Below, piece after piece: positions 44,542-53,475 of a DNA stretch of 64,000 nt. Source of the DNA: CADEER01 sp965216585 (GTDB lineage Bacteria > Desulfobacterota > Binatia > HRBIN30 > CADEER01); NCBI GenBank assembly GCA_965216585.1, contig CBDCGC010000003.1, forward strand, positions 2,170,001 to 2,234,000, written 5' to 3'. The notes beneath the pieces were generated by a model, which had not been told where the DNA came from, made no database searches, and saw nothing but the letters and a program-made list of their open reading frames with translations. Numbering within the stretch: position 1 is the stretch's first letter; each line of letters starts with the position of its first letter. The position numbers and the translations under genes are program-made.

Positions 44542-44964
44542 ATGTCGAACCAACTCAAATTCGCAGAAATCTCCGTCGGCGATGAAGTCACTCCTTTCGA
44601 CTTGAAGGTCACCTCGACGGTCATCGTCGCCGGCGCCATCGCCTCGCGCGACTTCATGCCCGTGCACCACGACCACGCCTACGCGACGAACCAGGGCGCG
44701 CCCGACATTTTCATGAACATCCTCACCACCAACGGCTACGTCGCTCGCTTCATCACCGACTGGGCCGGATCCGAGGCAATGGTGCGCAAGATCGACATCC
44801 GCCTCGGCGTGCCGACCATTCCCGGCCACACCCTGCGCTTCCGCGGTGAGGTCACGGCAACCCGGCACCAAGGCGACGAAGGTTTCGTCGAGGTCGCGAT
44901 GAGAGCGACCAACGACTTCGGTGACCACGCTACCGGCGCGGTCGTCTTGACTCTGCCGGCGTAA
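44542..44964 (+). CDS. MaoC-family dehydratase, catalytic subunit
   Basis: 140 residues. The hydratase motif is in RDFMPVHHDHAYA (Asp and His spaced as in MaoC proteins), and FRGEVTATRHQGDEGFVEVAM completes the fold. Pairs with the previous subunit, like HadA/HadB or the actinobacterial steroid-side-chain hydratases. Confidence 0.85.
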   Translation: MSNQLKFAEISVGDEVTPFDLKVTSTVIVAGAIASRDFMPVHHDHAYATNQGAPDIFMNILTTNGYVARFITDWAGSEAMVRKIDIRLGVPTIPGHTLRFRGEVTATRHQGDEGFVEVAMRATNDFGDHATGAVVLTLPA

Positions 44965-45034
44965 TCCGGCTTCGCGGATTCCATTGCATGTTGCTGGCCA
45001 TCGCCATACGCTGGCTGGGCAAGGAGGTGAACAC

Positions 45035-45352
45035 ATGCGAAGGATCGCGTTTCTTCTATCGCTGGCGCTGGCGCTGGCGCTGACCGCCGGTGCCGCCAGT
45101 GCAGACCATCACGACGAACACCGGACCGACGTCGTCGCGGCGGCCGACACCAACGACGGGCAAAGCATCGCACCGAGCGCCGACGTGTCGGCCGACTCGG
45201 ATACTTGCGGCGGCGACGGAAAATGCTGCGGGGCGTGTCAGTTCAAGAAGAAGCACGCCAAGAACCAGGGAGAGGAAGGCGGTTGCCCCTGCCAGCGCGC
45301 CAAACGGGCGCGGCAACGCGCACTGCAGGAGAAAGACCAGAACCAACCGTAG
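45035..45352 (+). CDS. small secreted cysteine-rich protein
   Basis: 105 residues with a strong AAGGAGGTGA Shine-Dalgarno. MRRIAFLLSLALALALTAGAASA is a clear signal peptide; the mature part has histidines (DHHDEH) and cysteine groups CGGDGKCCGAC and CPCQRAK in a lysine-rich tail. It may bind metal. It lies 9 bases before a methyltransferase gene. Confidence 0.7.
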   Translation: MRRIAFLLSLALALALTAGAASADHHDEHRTDVVAAADTNDGQSIAPSADVSADSDTCGGDGKCCGACQFKKKHAKNQGEEGGCPCQRAKRARQRALQEKDQNQP

Positions 45353-45361
45353 GGACGATCC

Positions 45362-46438
45362 ATGTCAGAGATCGCATCGCCAGCCTGGCTGCCGAGCCTC
45401 GGCAGCGTCGATCGTGTCGCCTACACGGCCCAGCAACGCAGCCTTGCCCTGTCGCTCGGCATCGGCGGTCGTTTGTGGAGCCAAGTGCTCTCGCCGAGCC
45501 AATCGCCACCGAGTAGCGCTTCGGTGCTCGAGCTCAAGCGGCGCTTCGACGACCTCATCGAATGCGACCTCGCCAACGTGGAGAACGGCGCCTACCCGCG
45601 CGAGCTGCTCTACCAGTTTCCGCTGACCGAGTATCTCTCGCGCCTACCCGAAGCGATCGCCGACGTACCGCGTTTTCTCTGGCGCTCGTACTTCGGCGAT
45701 GCCGGCGACGTACCACGCGACGAAGTCGGCGCCGACTACCCGGAGTACTACCTGCGCACCTTTCACTGGCAGACCGACGGATGGCTGAGCTCGCGGTCCG
45801 CTCGGCTCTACGACGCCAGCGTCGAGTTCCTCTTCGGCGGTACCGCAGACGTCATGCGGCGAATGGCGATCCCGCCCATCACCGCCATGGCGCGCCGCCG
45901 CAGGCGCCCGCTGCGCGTACTCGACATCGGCTGTGGCACCGGCCGGTTCCTGCGCCAGCTCAGCCGCGCCCTGCCCAGCGCCCACCTCTACGGCCTCGAT
46001 CTCAGCAAACACTACCTCGCGGCAGCGCGCCAAGCGTTTGCCGACGACGCCAACGCTTCGTTCGTCGTGGAGAACGCCGAATCCCTGCCGTTTGCCAACC
46101 GCTATTTCGACGCCGTCACGTCGGTGTTCATGTTCCACGAGCTCCCCAAGAAAGTCCGCCGCACCGTATGCAAGGAAGCACACAGAGTGCTGGCACCAGG
46201 TGGTCGCTTCGTCATCTGCGACTCTGCCCAGCTCAGCGACAGCGAAGAGATCGAGGACATCCTGACCAGCTTCCCGAAGAGCTACCACGAGCCCTTCTAC
46301 CGCGGCTACCTGAACGACGACCTGGCAGAGCTCCTCTCGGCCAGCGGCTTCGAGGTCACCGGCGAAGGAAGCCACCTGGTGTCCAAGGTCGTCGTAGCAC
46401 AAAAGCCCCGGCGCACAGCGCGAACGAAGTCGAGATAG
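45362..46438 (+). CDS. class I SAM-dependent methyltransferase
   Basis: 358 residues. After a 190-residue N-terminal region with no assigned family comes VLDIGCGTGRFLRQLSR (AdoMet motif I), YGLDLSKHYLAAARQ, LPFANRYFDAVTSVFMFHEL and VLAPGGRFVICDSAQ. The N-terminal extension (FPLTEYLSRLPEAIADVPRF, DYPEYYLRTFHWQTDGWLS) recurs in methyltransferases of photosynthetic and lipid pathways. Substrate unknown. Confidence 0.82.
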   Translation: MSEIASPAWLPSLGSVDRVAYTAQQRSLALSLGIGGRLWSQVLSPSQSPPSSASVLELKRRFDDLIECDLANVENGAYPRELLYQFPLTEYLSRLPEAIADVPRFLWRSYFGDAGDVPRDEVGADYPEYYLRTFHWQTDGWLSSRSARLYDASVEFLFGGTADVMRRMAIPPITAMARRRRRPLRVLDIGCGTGRFLRQLSRALPSAHLYGLDLSKHYLAAARQAFADDANASFVVENAESLPFANRYFDAVTSVFMFHELPKKVRRTVCKEAHRVLAPGGRFVICDSAQLSDSEEIEDILTSFPKSYHEPFYRGYLNDDLAELLSASGFEVTGEGSHLVSKVVVAQKPRRTARTKSR

Positions 46439-46553
46439 CGTTCGAGCGCAAGGTGCACGACGGCTATCTCACGTTTGAGAAGACAAGACACGGCTGAATC
46501 TCAATTCCGGGGCTCAGGCAACAAACCGGCTCCGTCGGGCACATCGCGGCGTC

Positions 46554-46568
46554 TGGCACGGTTGTTGA
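46554..46568 (+). promoter_or_regulatory. sigma54-like promoter before NtrC-type gene
   Basis: TGGCACGGTTGTTGA matches the -24/-12 consensus TGGCACGNNNNTTGC at all but the last base. The predicted start would be near 46580, only 8 bases before the ATG, so the leader would be very short. Autoregulation of a sigma54 activator is plausible. Confidence 0.4.
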
Positions 46569-46587
46569 GTTCTCCCCATCGCGGCAG

Positions 46588-48027
46588 ATGAGCAAGGCGA
46601 CGACAGCACTCGACGACGCAGCCACGCAAGGGGCGGAGGCGGTTTCGACCGACGACCTCGCACCCCTGCAACACAAGGCGCGGATCCTCATCGCCGACGA
46701 TGAGGATGGCATTCGCCAGAGTCTGGCCGAGGTCTTTCGCGACGAAGGATACGAGGTCTACGAGGCGGCGACCGGCAGCGCTGCCATCGATTTCGTCGAA
46801 AAGCGCGACTTCGACCTCATCATCACCGACTTGAAAATGCCCGGTGCCAACGGGCTCGAAGTGCTCGAACGGGCACGCGAAATCAGGCCTCAAGTGCTGG
46901 TCTTGATCATGACCGCACACGCCACGGTCGATTCCGCGGTCGCCGCCCTGCGCCGCGGTGCGCACGACTACTTCACCAAACCGGTGATTTTCGACGATGC
47001 TCTGCACAAGGTCGAATCGCTGATCCGCCACCGGCAGTTGGCGTGGGAGAACCAGTTCCTGCGCGGTGAGGCGAATCGACAGTGGAACTTCGACAACCTG
47101 GTGAGTCGCTCCGACATCATGCGCGGGATCATCGAAAAGATCCGCAAGGTCGGTCCGACACCAGCCACCGTCTTGATCACCGGCGAGAGTGGAGTCGGCA
47201 AGGAGGTCGTCGCCCGTGCCGTGCACCACTGCAGCGATCGGCGCGACGCGGTGATGGTACCGGTCAACTGCGGCGCCATTCCCGATACGTTGCTCGAAAG
47301 CCAGCTCTTCGGTCACCTCCGCGGATCGTTCACCGGTGCCGTGAGCAACCAAGAGGGGTTGTTCCACCATGCGCGCAGCGGCACCATTTTTCTCGACGAG
47401 ATCGGCGAGATGCCGCTCGGGCTCCAGGTCAAGCTGCTGCGCGCCATCGAATCGAAAGAGATCCACCCGATCGGTGCCGCCGAGCCTACCCACGTCGACG
47501 TGCGTATCATCGCCGCCACCAGTCGCGACCTCTCGGCCGACGTCGAGGCGGGAAACTTTCGCGAAGACCTCTTCTACCGGCTCAACGTCTTCGAGATCCA
47601 CGTGCCACCGCTGGCCGAGCGCCGCGAGGACATTCCCGCGCTGGTCGACCACTTCGTGCATCTCCACAACGTCGAGATGAAGCGGCGCTACAAGGGCGTT
47701 GCGTCGTCGACTCTGGAAGTCCTCATGTCACAGCCGTGGAAAGGAAACGTGCGGCAACTCGACAACGCCATCGAACACGCCATGATCCTCGGCGACGGTG
47801 AGTGGATCCATCCGCAGGACCTGCCGGTTGCGCTCACCAACGCACACCCGGAGATCGCCAACGCCGGCAGCGATCTTCGCAGCGCCCAGCGCTCGTTCGA
47901 AAAAGCGCACATCGAGAACGTTCTGCTCCAATGCGAGCAGGACAAAAAGCAGGCGGCCTCTCAACTCGGCATCGCCCTCTCCTCGCTCTACCGCAAGATC
48001 GAAGAGCTCGGCATCAACGCCGATTGA
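46588..48027 (+). CDS. NtrC-family sigma54-dependent response regulator
   Basis: 479 residues. Receiver domain (about 32-145) with LIADDEDG, phospho-acceptor in IITDLKMPG, and MTAHATV/KPV. AAA+ domain with Walker A ITGESGVGKEVVARA, sigma54-contact loop GSFTGAV (serine for alanine in GAFTGA), Walker B GTIFLDEIGEMPL and arginine region FREDLFYRLNVFEI. C-terminal Fis-type helix-turn-helix ASQLGIALSSLYRKIEELGI. It is convergent with, and overlaps by 40 bases, the CcoI gene of the cbb3 locus; the FixL-like kinase on the other side is a candidate partner. Confidence 0.92.
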   Translation: MSKATTALDDAATQGAEAVSTDDLAPLQHKARILIADDEDGIRQSLAEVFRDEGYEVYEAATGSAAIDFVEKRDFDLIITDLKMPGANGLEVLERAREIRPQVLVLIMTAHATVDSAVAALRRGAHDYFTKPVIFDDALHKVESLIRHRQLAWENQFLRGEANRQWNFDNLVSRSDIMRGIIEKIRKVGPTPATVLITGESGVGKEVVARAVHHCSDRRDAVMVPVNCGAIPDTLLESQLFGHLRGSFTGAVSNQEGLFHHARSGTIFLDEIGEMPLGLQVKLLRAIESKEIHPIGAAEPTHVDVRIIAATSRDLSADVEAGNFREDLFYRLNVFEIHVPPLAERREDIPALVDHFVHLHNVEMKRRYKGVASSTLEVLMSQPWKGNVRQLDNAIEHAMILGDGEWIHPQDLPVALTNAHPEIANAGSDLRSAQRSFEKAHIENVLLQCEQDKKQAASQLGIALSSLYRKIEELGINAD

Positions 48028-50123
48028 TCGTCGAGTGCCGGCGGATCCGTTTCGCCTGCCGCCAGAGTCGGCTGCAACGGCGCGCAGCGTCTGGCGTTGA
48101 CGACGACCAGAATGCTGCTCGCCAGCATCGAGACGGCCGCAATCAGAGGATCGAGGCGGCCGGCGATGGCGCAGCCGATCGCCACCGCGTTGTATCCGAA
48201 GGCAAAGACCAAGTTCTGACGAACGATGGCCACCACCCGCCGGGCATGGCGCACCAGCCACGGTACCGCCGTCAGGTCGTCACTCAGGCACAGCGCATCG
48301 GCGGCAAGGCGCGGCAGATCGGCGGGGTCACCAAAAGCGAGCCCGACGTCCGCCGCGGTCAAAGCCGGCGCATCGTTGATGCCGTCGCCGACAAAGAGCA
48401 CCGTCTCGCCAGCGCGGCGAGACGATAGGACGCGCTCCATCTTCTGCCGCGGCGACAAGCCGACCTCGATCGCAGGGGCGGCGCTGAGCTCCGTCAGCGG
48501 ACCGACGGCACTGTCGCCGCTGAGGATCGCCGTTCGAACACCAACCTCTCCCGCTAGCTCGGCGGTCGCCGGCTCGGCTTGTGGCCGCAGGGCTTCGGCG
48601 AAAGAAAGTCGTCCGAGCACCTCGGTCTGCGACCAGATCAGGACGTCTCCCTCTTCGCACTCCAGTCGAATTCCGTCGCCGGCGGCGAAAGCGGGGGTGC
48701 CAATCGAGATCGTCTGCCCGCCGACGACACCGCGAACACCCATGCCGGGAATCGCAACGACGTCGTGCGCTCGCCCCGCCGGTTCGACGCCGTGCCGGCT
48801 CGCGGCGCCAACCACCGCGCGCGCCAACGGATGCCGCTGTCCGGCCTCCAGAGCCGCGGCGATGCTGAGGAGTTGCCGCTCGCTCGAGTCGACCCCGGTG
48901 GCGACCTCGCAACCGACCAGCCGCGGAGTGCGCTCACTCAACGTACCCGTCTTGTCGAGGAAAGCCGCCGTCACTTCGCTGACTCGTTCGAGAACGCTGG
49001 CATCGCGCACGACGATACCGCGCCGCGCCGCCGCGGCGACGCCAAACCACAACGCCACCGGCGTAGCGATGCCGAAGGCGCAAGGGCAGGCCACCACCAA
49101 CACCGATAGGGCGACGAGGATTCCGCGATCGGCGCCGCCACCGCTGCCGTGCCACAGCCCTGCAAAGACCGCCAACGCGACGGTAAGCGGCAGAAAGATC
49201 CGCACGACGCCCTCAGCGCTGCGCTCGATCGGGCTGGCTGTCGCGCGCGCCTGATCGAGCAATCTTTCGATCTGCGCCAGGGCACTCTCGCTCGCCGGGC
49301 GCGAGACGCGCACGTCAAAGCTGGCATCGAGACTGCACGTGCCGCCGGCGACCTCCGAGCCGGGCTCGTGCCGAACCGGGCGCGCCACGCCGCTCATCAT
49401 CGAGTGGTCGACACTGCCACTGCCCGCTTCGACGACTCCGTCGGTAGGAAACATCTCGCCGGCAACGACTCGTACGAGATCTCCCGGTCGCAGGTCGGCG
49501 ACATCCACTAGCACGGCATCGCCCCCTTCGAGACGAGCCGCCTGCGTCGGCGCACCACGCAGGTCGGCGCGGACCCTTCTGCCCGCGTCGGCCCGTACAC
49601 GCGCCTCGAGGTAGCGCCCGAGGGTCACCAAGAGCAGGACCATCACCGCCGTGTCGTAGTAGACCGGACCGGCTCCTTTCCACGTGTGCACCACAGACAA
49701 GGAAAAGGCGGCTCCGGCTCCGATCAGAATCAGGGCATCCGTCGTCGGCCCGTTGCGCCAGTCACCGGCCGCATAGGAGCGAACGACCGGCCACCCCAGC
49801 AAGAGCAAGACCGGCGCCGCGAAAATCATCGCAAGGTAGCGAAAGACGATGAAGAGCGAACCTTCTGAAAGCTCGGCTTCGCCACCGTAGACATATGGCG
49901 CGTAGGTCGGGAGGCTCACCGCCATGACGTTCATGGCGAAGAAGATCGCCAACCCGAGGCGAATCAAGATCGTCGAGGCCTCACCCTCCTGGCCGCTGGC
50001 ACCGGTGATCTGGTGAGCGAGGACGCACCCGTAACAGCAAAAACGGCCGTCGCGGTCGCGCAACCGCGCTACGACAACCCGCCCGGCCAGCGGCAGCGTG
50101 CAGTGCTCGCAGCACTCCCGCAT
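47988..50123 (-). CDS. ccoI: CcoI/FixI-type copper-transporting P-type ATPase
   Basis: 711 residues. N-terminal metal-binding cysteines (CCEHCTLPL and RFCCYGC), about eight membrane segments, transport motif CPC (346-348), phosphorylation site DKTGT (390-394), HP motif RHPLARA and hinge GDGINDAPAL. It supplies copper for the cbb3 oxidase binuclear centre. The actuator loop reads DHSMMSGVARPV where TGES is expected, so the conserved glutamate is absent. Last gene of the oxidase operon, 10 bases after the CcoP-like gene. Confidence 0.92.
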   Translation of the reverse strand: MRECCEHCTLPLAGRVVVARLRDRDGRFCCYGCVLAHQITGASGQEGEASTILIRLGLAIFFAMNVMAVSLPTYAPYVYGGEAELSEGSLFIVFRYLAMIFAAPVLLLLGWPVVRSYAAGDWRNGPTTDALILIGAGAAFSLSVVHTWKGAGPVYYDTAVMVLLLVTLGRYLEARVRADAGRRVRADLRGAPTQAARLEGGDAVLVDVADLRPGDLVRVVAGEMFPTDGVVEAGSGSVDHSMMSGVARPVRHEPGSEVAGGTCSLDASFDVRVSRPASESALAQIERLLDQARATASPIERSAEGVVRIFLPLTVALAVFAGLWHGSGGGADRGILVALSVLVVACPCAFGIATPVALWFGVAAAARRGIVVRDASVLERVSEVTAAFLDKTGTLSERTPRLVGCEVATGVDSSERQLLSIAAALEAGQRHPLARAVVGAASRHGVEPAGRAHDVVAIPGMGVRGVVGGQTISIGTPAFAAGDGIRLECEEGDVLIWSQTEVLGRLSFAEALRPQAEPATAELAGEVGVRTAILSGDSAVGPLTELSAAPAIEVGLSPRQKMERVLSSRRAGETVLFVGDGINDAPALTAADVGLAFGDPADLPRLAADALCLSDDLTAVPWLVRHARRVVAIVRQNLVFAFGYNAVAIGCAIAGRLDPLIAAVSMLASSILVVVNARRCAPLQPTLAAGETDPPALDDQSALMPSSSILR

Positions 50124-50133
50124 CGAGCGTCCG

Positions 50134-50343
50134 CTACTCGAGCAAAGAGACGATCATGTAAATCAAGCCGAAGAGAAGAAACGATACCCAGACCACCGTC
50201 AGCCACCATGGGACCGGGTTGCTTTCGTAGGTGTGGTATCGGTCGTCCAACTCCACGCCGGGATGCGACGCCCCCGCCGACGGGTCGCCACCGGGAACTG
50301 AGATCGGTTTGTTGTGTCGCGACAACCCACTTTGTTCAGCCAT
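50134..50343 (-). CDS. CcoP N-terminal-like membrane anchor
   Basis: 69 residues from ATG 50343, overlapping the previous stop. ELDDRYHTYESNPVPWWLTVVWVSFLLFGLIYMIVSLL resembles the FixP_N segment that anchors CcoP, but there is no CxxCH haem motif and the protein ends after the single membrane helix. In this locus the haem part of CcoP appears to be carried by the separate dihaem cytochrome at 52696-53475. Confidence 0.75.
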   Translation of the reverse strand: MAEQSGLSRHNKPISVPGGDPSAGASHPGVELDDRYHTYESNPVPWWLTVVWVSFLLFGLIYMIVSLLE

Positions 50344-50665
50344 GCAGTCCACGCCTCGTTTCCGACTCGATTTCCTCGTGAAGTTCGAGCATGCGATATT
50401 TGGGACGCTCAATGTCGCGGAAGCGACCGGTCAAGACCGCCCAGAGCGTCAGAAACATCAACGGCACCGCTCCTGACAGATAGATGCCGATCGCCGACGC
50501 GCCAAATCCCTCGACGTCATCGCGCATGATCGTCGTGCTGAACTCAGTCATCTTGTAGACGAAAGCGACGCCGGCAAAGACCAACACACCCGCGGCAAAA
50601 CCAACCAGCACGAGAGTGCGACGGTGCTTGCGAACCCACTCTACTACAGTCTTCGCGATGCTCAT
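50336..50665 (-). CDS. small membrane protein of cbb3 locus
   Basis: 109 residues with two membrane helices (TLVLVGFAAGVLVFAGVAFVY and ASAIGIYLSGAVPLMFLTLWAVL) and a charged C-terminus. Too long for CcoQ or CcoS and without their motifs. Its ATG overlaps the CcoO stop and its own stop overlaps the CcoP-like ATG, so it is an integral part of the operon. Confidence 0.75.
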   Translation of the reverse strand: MSIAKTVVEWVRKHRRTLVLVGFAAGVLVFAGVAFVYKMTEFSTTIMRDDVEGFGASAIGIYLSGAVPLMFLTLWAVLTGRFRDIERPKYRMLELHEEIESETRRGLHG

Positions 50666-51282
50666 CCGGCCGCCTCCTCGCCGCCCGACAGATCTCCATC
50701 AACCCACGAGCCAAGCCACTGGATGTAGGTGATCAACGCCAACCCACGCTCGTTCGGTCGCTTGTTTTCGTCGAAGAACCACGGATACTCCGGCATCACC
50801 GAATAGGGAGCGACGTTGGTAGGCTTGTAGAGGTGAGCAGCGTGCCAGTCGTTGGAGTAGCGGCCGGCCTGGCGAATCAGATCGGGACCGACGCGACGCG
50901 TACCAAAGAGATGCGGCAGATGCATTTCGTTTTGGTACTCCTCTGACTGCGACACCGGACCAAAGCGCAAATCCTCGTTGGATACCGGCCGAACGTATTG
51001 CGAATGGCAATGCCAACAGGCCTCAGAGATGTAGACGTCGCGGCCCATTTCCAGGGCCTTGGCAAAGCTCTGGGCGTCGGGTTTGCCGAAGTAGCGCGAA
51101 AATTCCGCTGGATAGTCGACCGCCAACTGCTCGAAGTGCGGCGATACGTCCTGCGCCACCTCGGCAATGGTGCGCGTCGGAATCGAGCGCAGTGTCAAAA
51201 TCGGCATCACTCCCTGCAGGAAGAAGCCCAGCAGAAAGGTCACGACACCGGCGATGAGGAAGCTAGCTCCAAACTTTTCCAT
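50662..51282 (-). CDS. ccoO: cbb3 cytochrome oxidase subunit II (CcoO)
   Basis: 206 residues: one N-terminal membrane helix, monohaem motif CWHCHSQYVRPV and the methionine ligand region SVMPEYPWFF, both typical of CcoO/FixO. It transfers electrons to CcoN. It starts 13 bases after the CcoN stop. Confidence 0.93.
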   Translation of the reverse strand: MEKFGASFLIAGVVTFLLGFFLQGVMPILTLRSIPTRTIAEVAQDVSPHFEQLAVDYPAEFSRYFGKPDAQSFAKALEMGRDVYISEACWHCHSQYVRPVSNEDLRFGPVSQSEEYQNEMHLPHLFGTRRVGPDLIRQAGRYSNDWHAAHLYKPTNVAPYSVMPEYPWFFDENKRPNERGLALITYIQWLGSWVDGDLSGGEEAAG

Positions 51283-51295
51283 AGTCCCGCTTCAC

Positions 51296-52696
51296 TCAGC
51301 TCGCAGAGCCAACGACGGCCGAGCCGACCGGCAGGGGCTCGCTGGCACGCTCCGGCCCCCGCGCCGTCGCCCAGAGAGCAAAGAGAAACAACCCCTGAGC
51401 GCCGATGATCATCAAGCCCGAGAACGTTCGCACCCACCAAAAGGGCATCGAGGAAATCACCGACTCACCCCAGTGAGTGAGGTTGCGCCAGACGTACCCC
51501 TGGACCAGCCCCGCACCGGTCAGATCGATGACCATGAGAGTCAAGCCGATCAGAGTAAGCCAATAGTGCGCCGTCAACAGCCGCGGGTACGCCCACGGAC
51601 GCTGATAGGCGCGCGGCCAGAGCTCGACGAAGAGGCCGAAGATCCAGAAGCCAAAGACGCCAAACATGACCATGTGGGCGTGCGCGACGACCCAGTCGGT
51701 GAAGTGAATGATTTTCTGAAACGTCAACGTCACCTGAAACGCACACTGGAAACACGTGATCGCGTACATGATCATGCCGGTGTAGAACCAGCGAATCGCA
51801 AGGTTGCCACGCACCGCCTCGGAGCGCCCGTGCAGGGTGCCGAAGAAGTTGACGATCACCGTCAGCACGACGATTTCCACCGCGATCGTCGCCACCACGG
51901 CACCGTATTGCGCGTACATCGGAATCGGCGAGAGCAGGAAGTGGTGCACGCCCTGCATGGGATAGAAAAAGGCAATGCCCCAAAACCCGATCAACGACAG
52001 CGCGTGACTCCAGATCGGCTTGCGCAGCAACAGCGGCACGAAGAAGTACATCAGACCCCAGCCGATCGGCGTCACGAAAAGACCGACCAGGTCGTGGATG
52101 AAGAGTCCGGTGATGGCAGCGCCGGCCGTGCCCGGAACCCAGAACTGCGGCAGGTAGTTGCCCATGAAGTAGACCAACCCGGTCCAGGCAAACGCCGCCA
52201 AGAAGTACCAGAGGCTGACGTACAAGCCGGGCTCTTCGCTGCGGAAGATCGGCACCGTCATGTTGATGACCAGCAACACCAGACCGACGACGACCAGAGG
52301 ATCGACGAATACCGGAGTCTCGCCCCACTCGATGGCCTGACCGTAGCCGGCCAGGATGCCGAGGATCGTCAACACCATGATCAACTGCCAGGCGGCAAAA
52401 ATGACCATCCCGAGAAAATCGGAGAAGATCGGTTTGCGCGTCAGTCGCGGAATGGCAAAGAGCAAACCGGCGATGAAGGCGTTGGCAATGAAGCCGTACG
52501 CCGCCATGTTGGTGTGCACCATGCGCACCCGGCCCGGCGACAACCACTCAATGCCGGGAAACGGATAGAGCTGGTTGAACTGGAACGAATAGGCCAGGCC
52601 GCCCAGCATCGAAATCGCCATGAACACGGCGCTGGCCGTAAGGTGCCAGCGCACCAACCTCATGTTGACGAGTGGTTGTCCAACCGCGGCCGCCAT
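51296..52696 (-). CDS. ccoN: cbb3 cytochrome oxidase subunit I (CcoN)
   Basis: 466 residues from ATG 52696; the upstream TGA and the ATG share a base (TGATG). Twelve or so membrane helices. Histidine ligands are seen in RMVHTNMAAYGF, GVHHFLLSPIPMYAQYG and VVAHAHMVMFGVFGF, the last two for CuB and the haems. It is the catalytic O2-reducing subunit of a high-affinity oxidase for microaerobic respiration. Confidence 0.93.
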   Translation of the reverse strand: MAAAVGQPLVNMRLVRWHLTASAVFMAISMLGGLAYSFQFNQLYPFPGIEWLSPGRVRMVHTNMAAYGFIANAFIAGLLFAIPRLTRKPIFSDFLGMVIFAAWQLIMVLTILGILAGYGQAIEWGETPVFVDPLVVVGLVLLVINMTVPIFRSEEPGLYVSLWYFLAAFAWTGLVYFMGNYLPQFWVPGTAGAAITGLFIHDLVGLFVTPIGWGLMYFFVPLLLRKPIWSHALSLIGFWGIAFFYPMQGVHHFLLSPIPMYAQYGAVVATIAVEIVVLTVIVNFFGTLHGRSEAVRGNLAIRWFYTGMIMYAITCFQCAFQVTLTFQKIIHFTDWVVAHAHMVMFGVFGFWIFGLFVELWPRAYQRPWAYPRLLTAHYWLTLIGLTLMVIDLTGAGLVQGYVWRNLTHWGESVISSMPFWWVRTFSGLMIIGAQGLFLFALWATARGPERASEPLPVGSAVVGSAS

Positions 52697-53475
52697 CACT
52701 GCCCCTTCCCGCCGCTCGCTCGGCGCAACGACAATACGTATGAAACCAGATTCCAAGCATCGCCTTCACGGATGTACTCGCCATCCACTTCCTCGAAAAT
52801 GCTGGCGTAGGAAGGCATCGCTGTGCCGCCGACTCCAGTCATGAACGTCCGGTAGATGTCCTCGACCTCAGGTCCGCCTCGCAGGCGCCCGCGCGTGAAG
52901 TCGAAAGGCTTTTGCGGATTGCCCCAGATGTCGGGATCGAGATCGCTCGCCGACGGTCCGTCACCGCGGCCACCGGCGCCGTGACACTGCGCACAGTCGA
53001 GCAACTCGTAGACCTCGCGCCCGCGTGCAACCGACTGTGCGGAGCCGACGAACTGGGGCGCGCGGGGAATGTAGATCGCCGCCCCCGGCCCGTCCTTCTT
53101 CCACTCGGGATAGAAACGTTTGATGTAGTCGATCACCGCGTAGCGCTCGCCCTCGGTGAGCAGCGACCACGCCGGCATCGAAGTTCCGTAGGCACCGTTG
53201 GTGAGGGTTCGATAGATGTCCCCATCCGTCGGTAGCTCGCCAGTCGGCGTCGAGCGGAACTTGAACACTCCCTTGGTGAAGTCCCGCGGCTTGACGATCA
53301 ACATGTCCGCCGCCGGCCCCTGTCCATCGCCGGCCGCACCGTGACAGCCGGCGCAATAGGTTTCGTAGACTTCAGCACCGCGGCCGGACACCCGTTCGTC
53401 GGCGACTGCGTGGCCGGCAGCGAACAAGGCTGCCAACGCCAAAACGACGACCGCGCTTCCAGGGCGAATTGGCAT
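52696..53475 (-). CDS. secreted dihaem cytochrome c (CcoP haem part)
   Basis: 259 residues from ATG 53475 (TGATG junction with the upstream gene). A signal peptide (PGSAVVVLALAALFAAGHAVA) precedes two class I cytochrome c domains with CAGCH and CAQCH and methionine ligands in TSMPAW and TAMPSYASIF. It lacks the FixP_N anchor, so it is probably the soluble counterpart of the CcoP haem domains; the anchor-like protein is encoded at 50134-50343. Confidence 0.88.
   Translation of the reverse strand: MPIRPGSAVVVLALAALFAAGHAVADERVSGRGAEVYETYCAGCHGAAGDGQGPAADMLIVKPRDFTKGVFKFRSTPTGELPTDGDIYRTLTNGAYGTSMPAWSLLTEGERYAVIDYIKRFYPEWKKDGPGAAIYIPRAPQFVGSAQSVARGREVYELLDCAQCHGAGGRGDGPSASDLDPDIWGNPQKPFDFTRGRLRGGPEVEDIYRTFMTGVGGTAMPSYASIFEEVDGEYIREGDAWNLVSYVLSLRRASGGKGQ

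Noticed and set aside
51167..52810. 547-codon open frame on the plus strand
   Set aside because: Antisense to ccoN and ccoO, which have clear haem ligands; the translation is low-complexity Asp/His/Arg.
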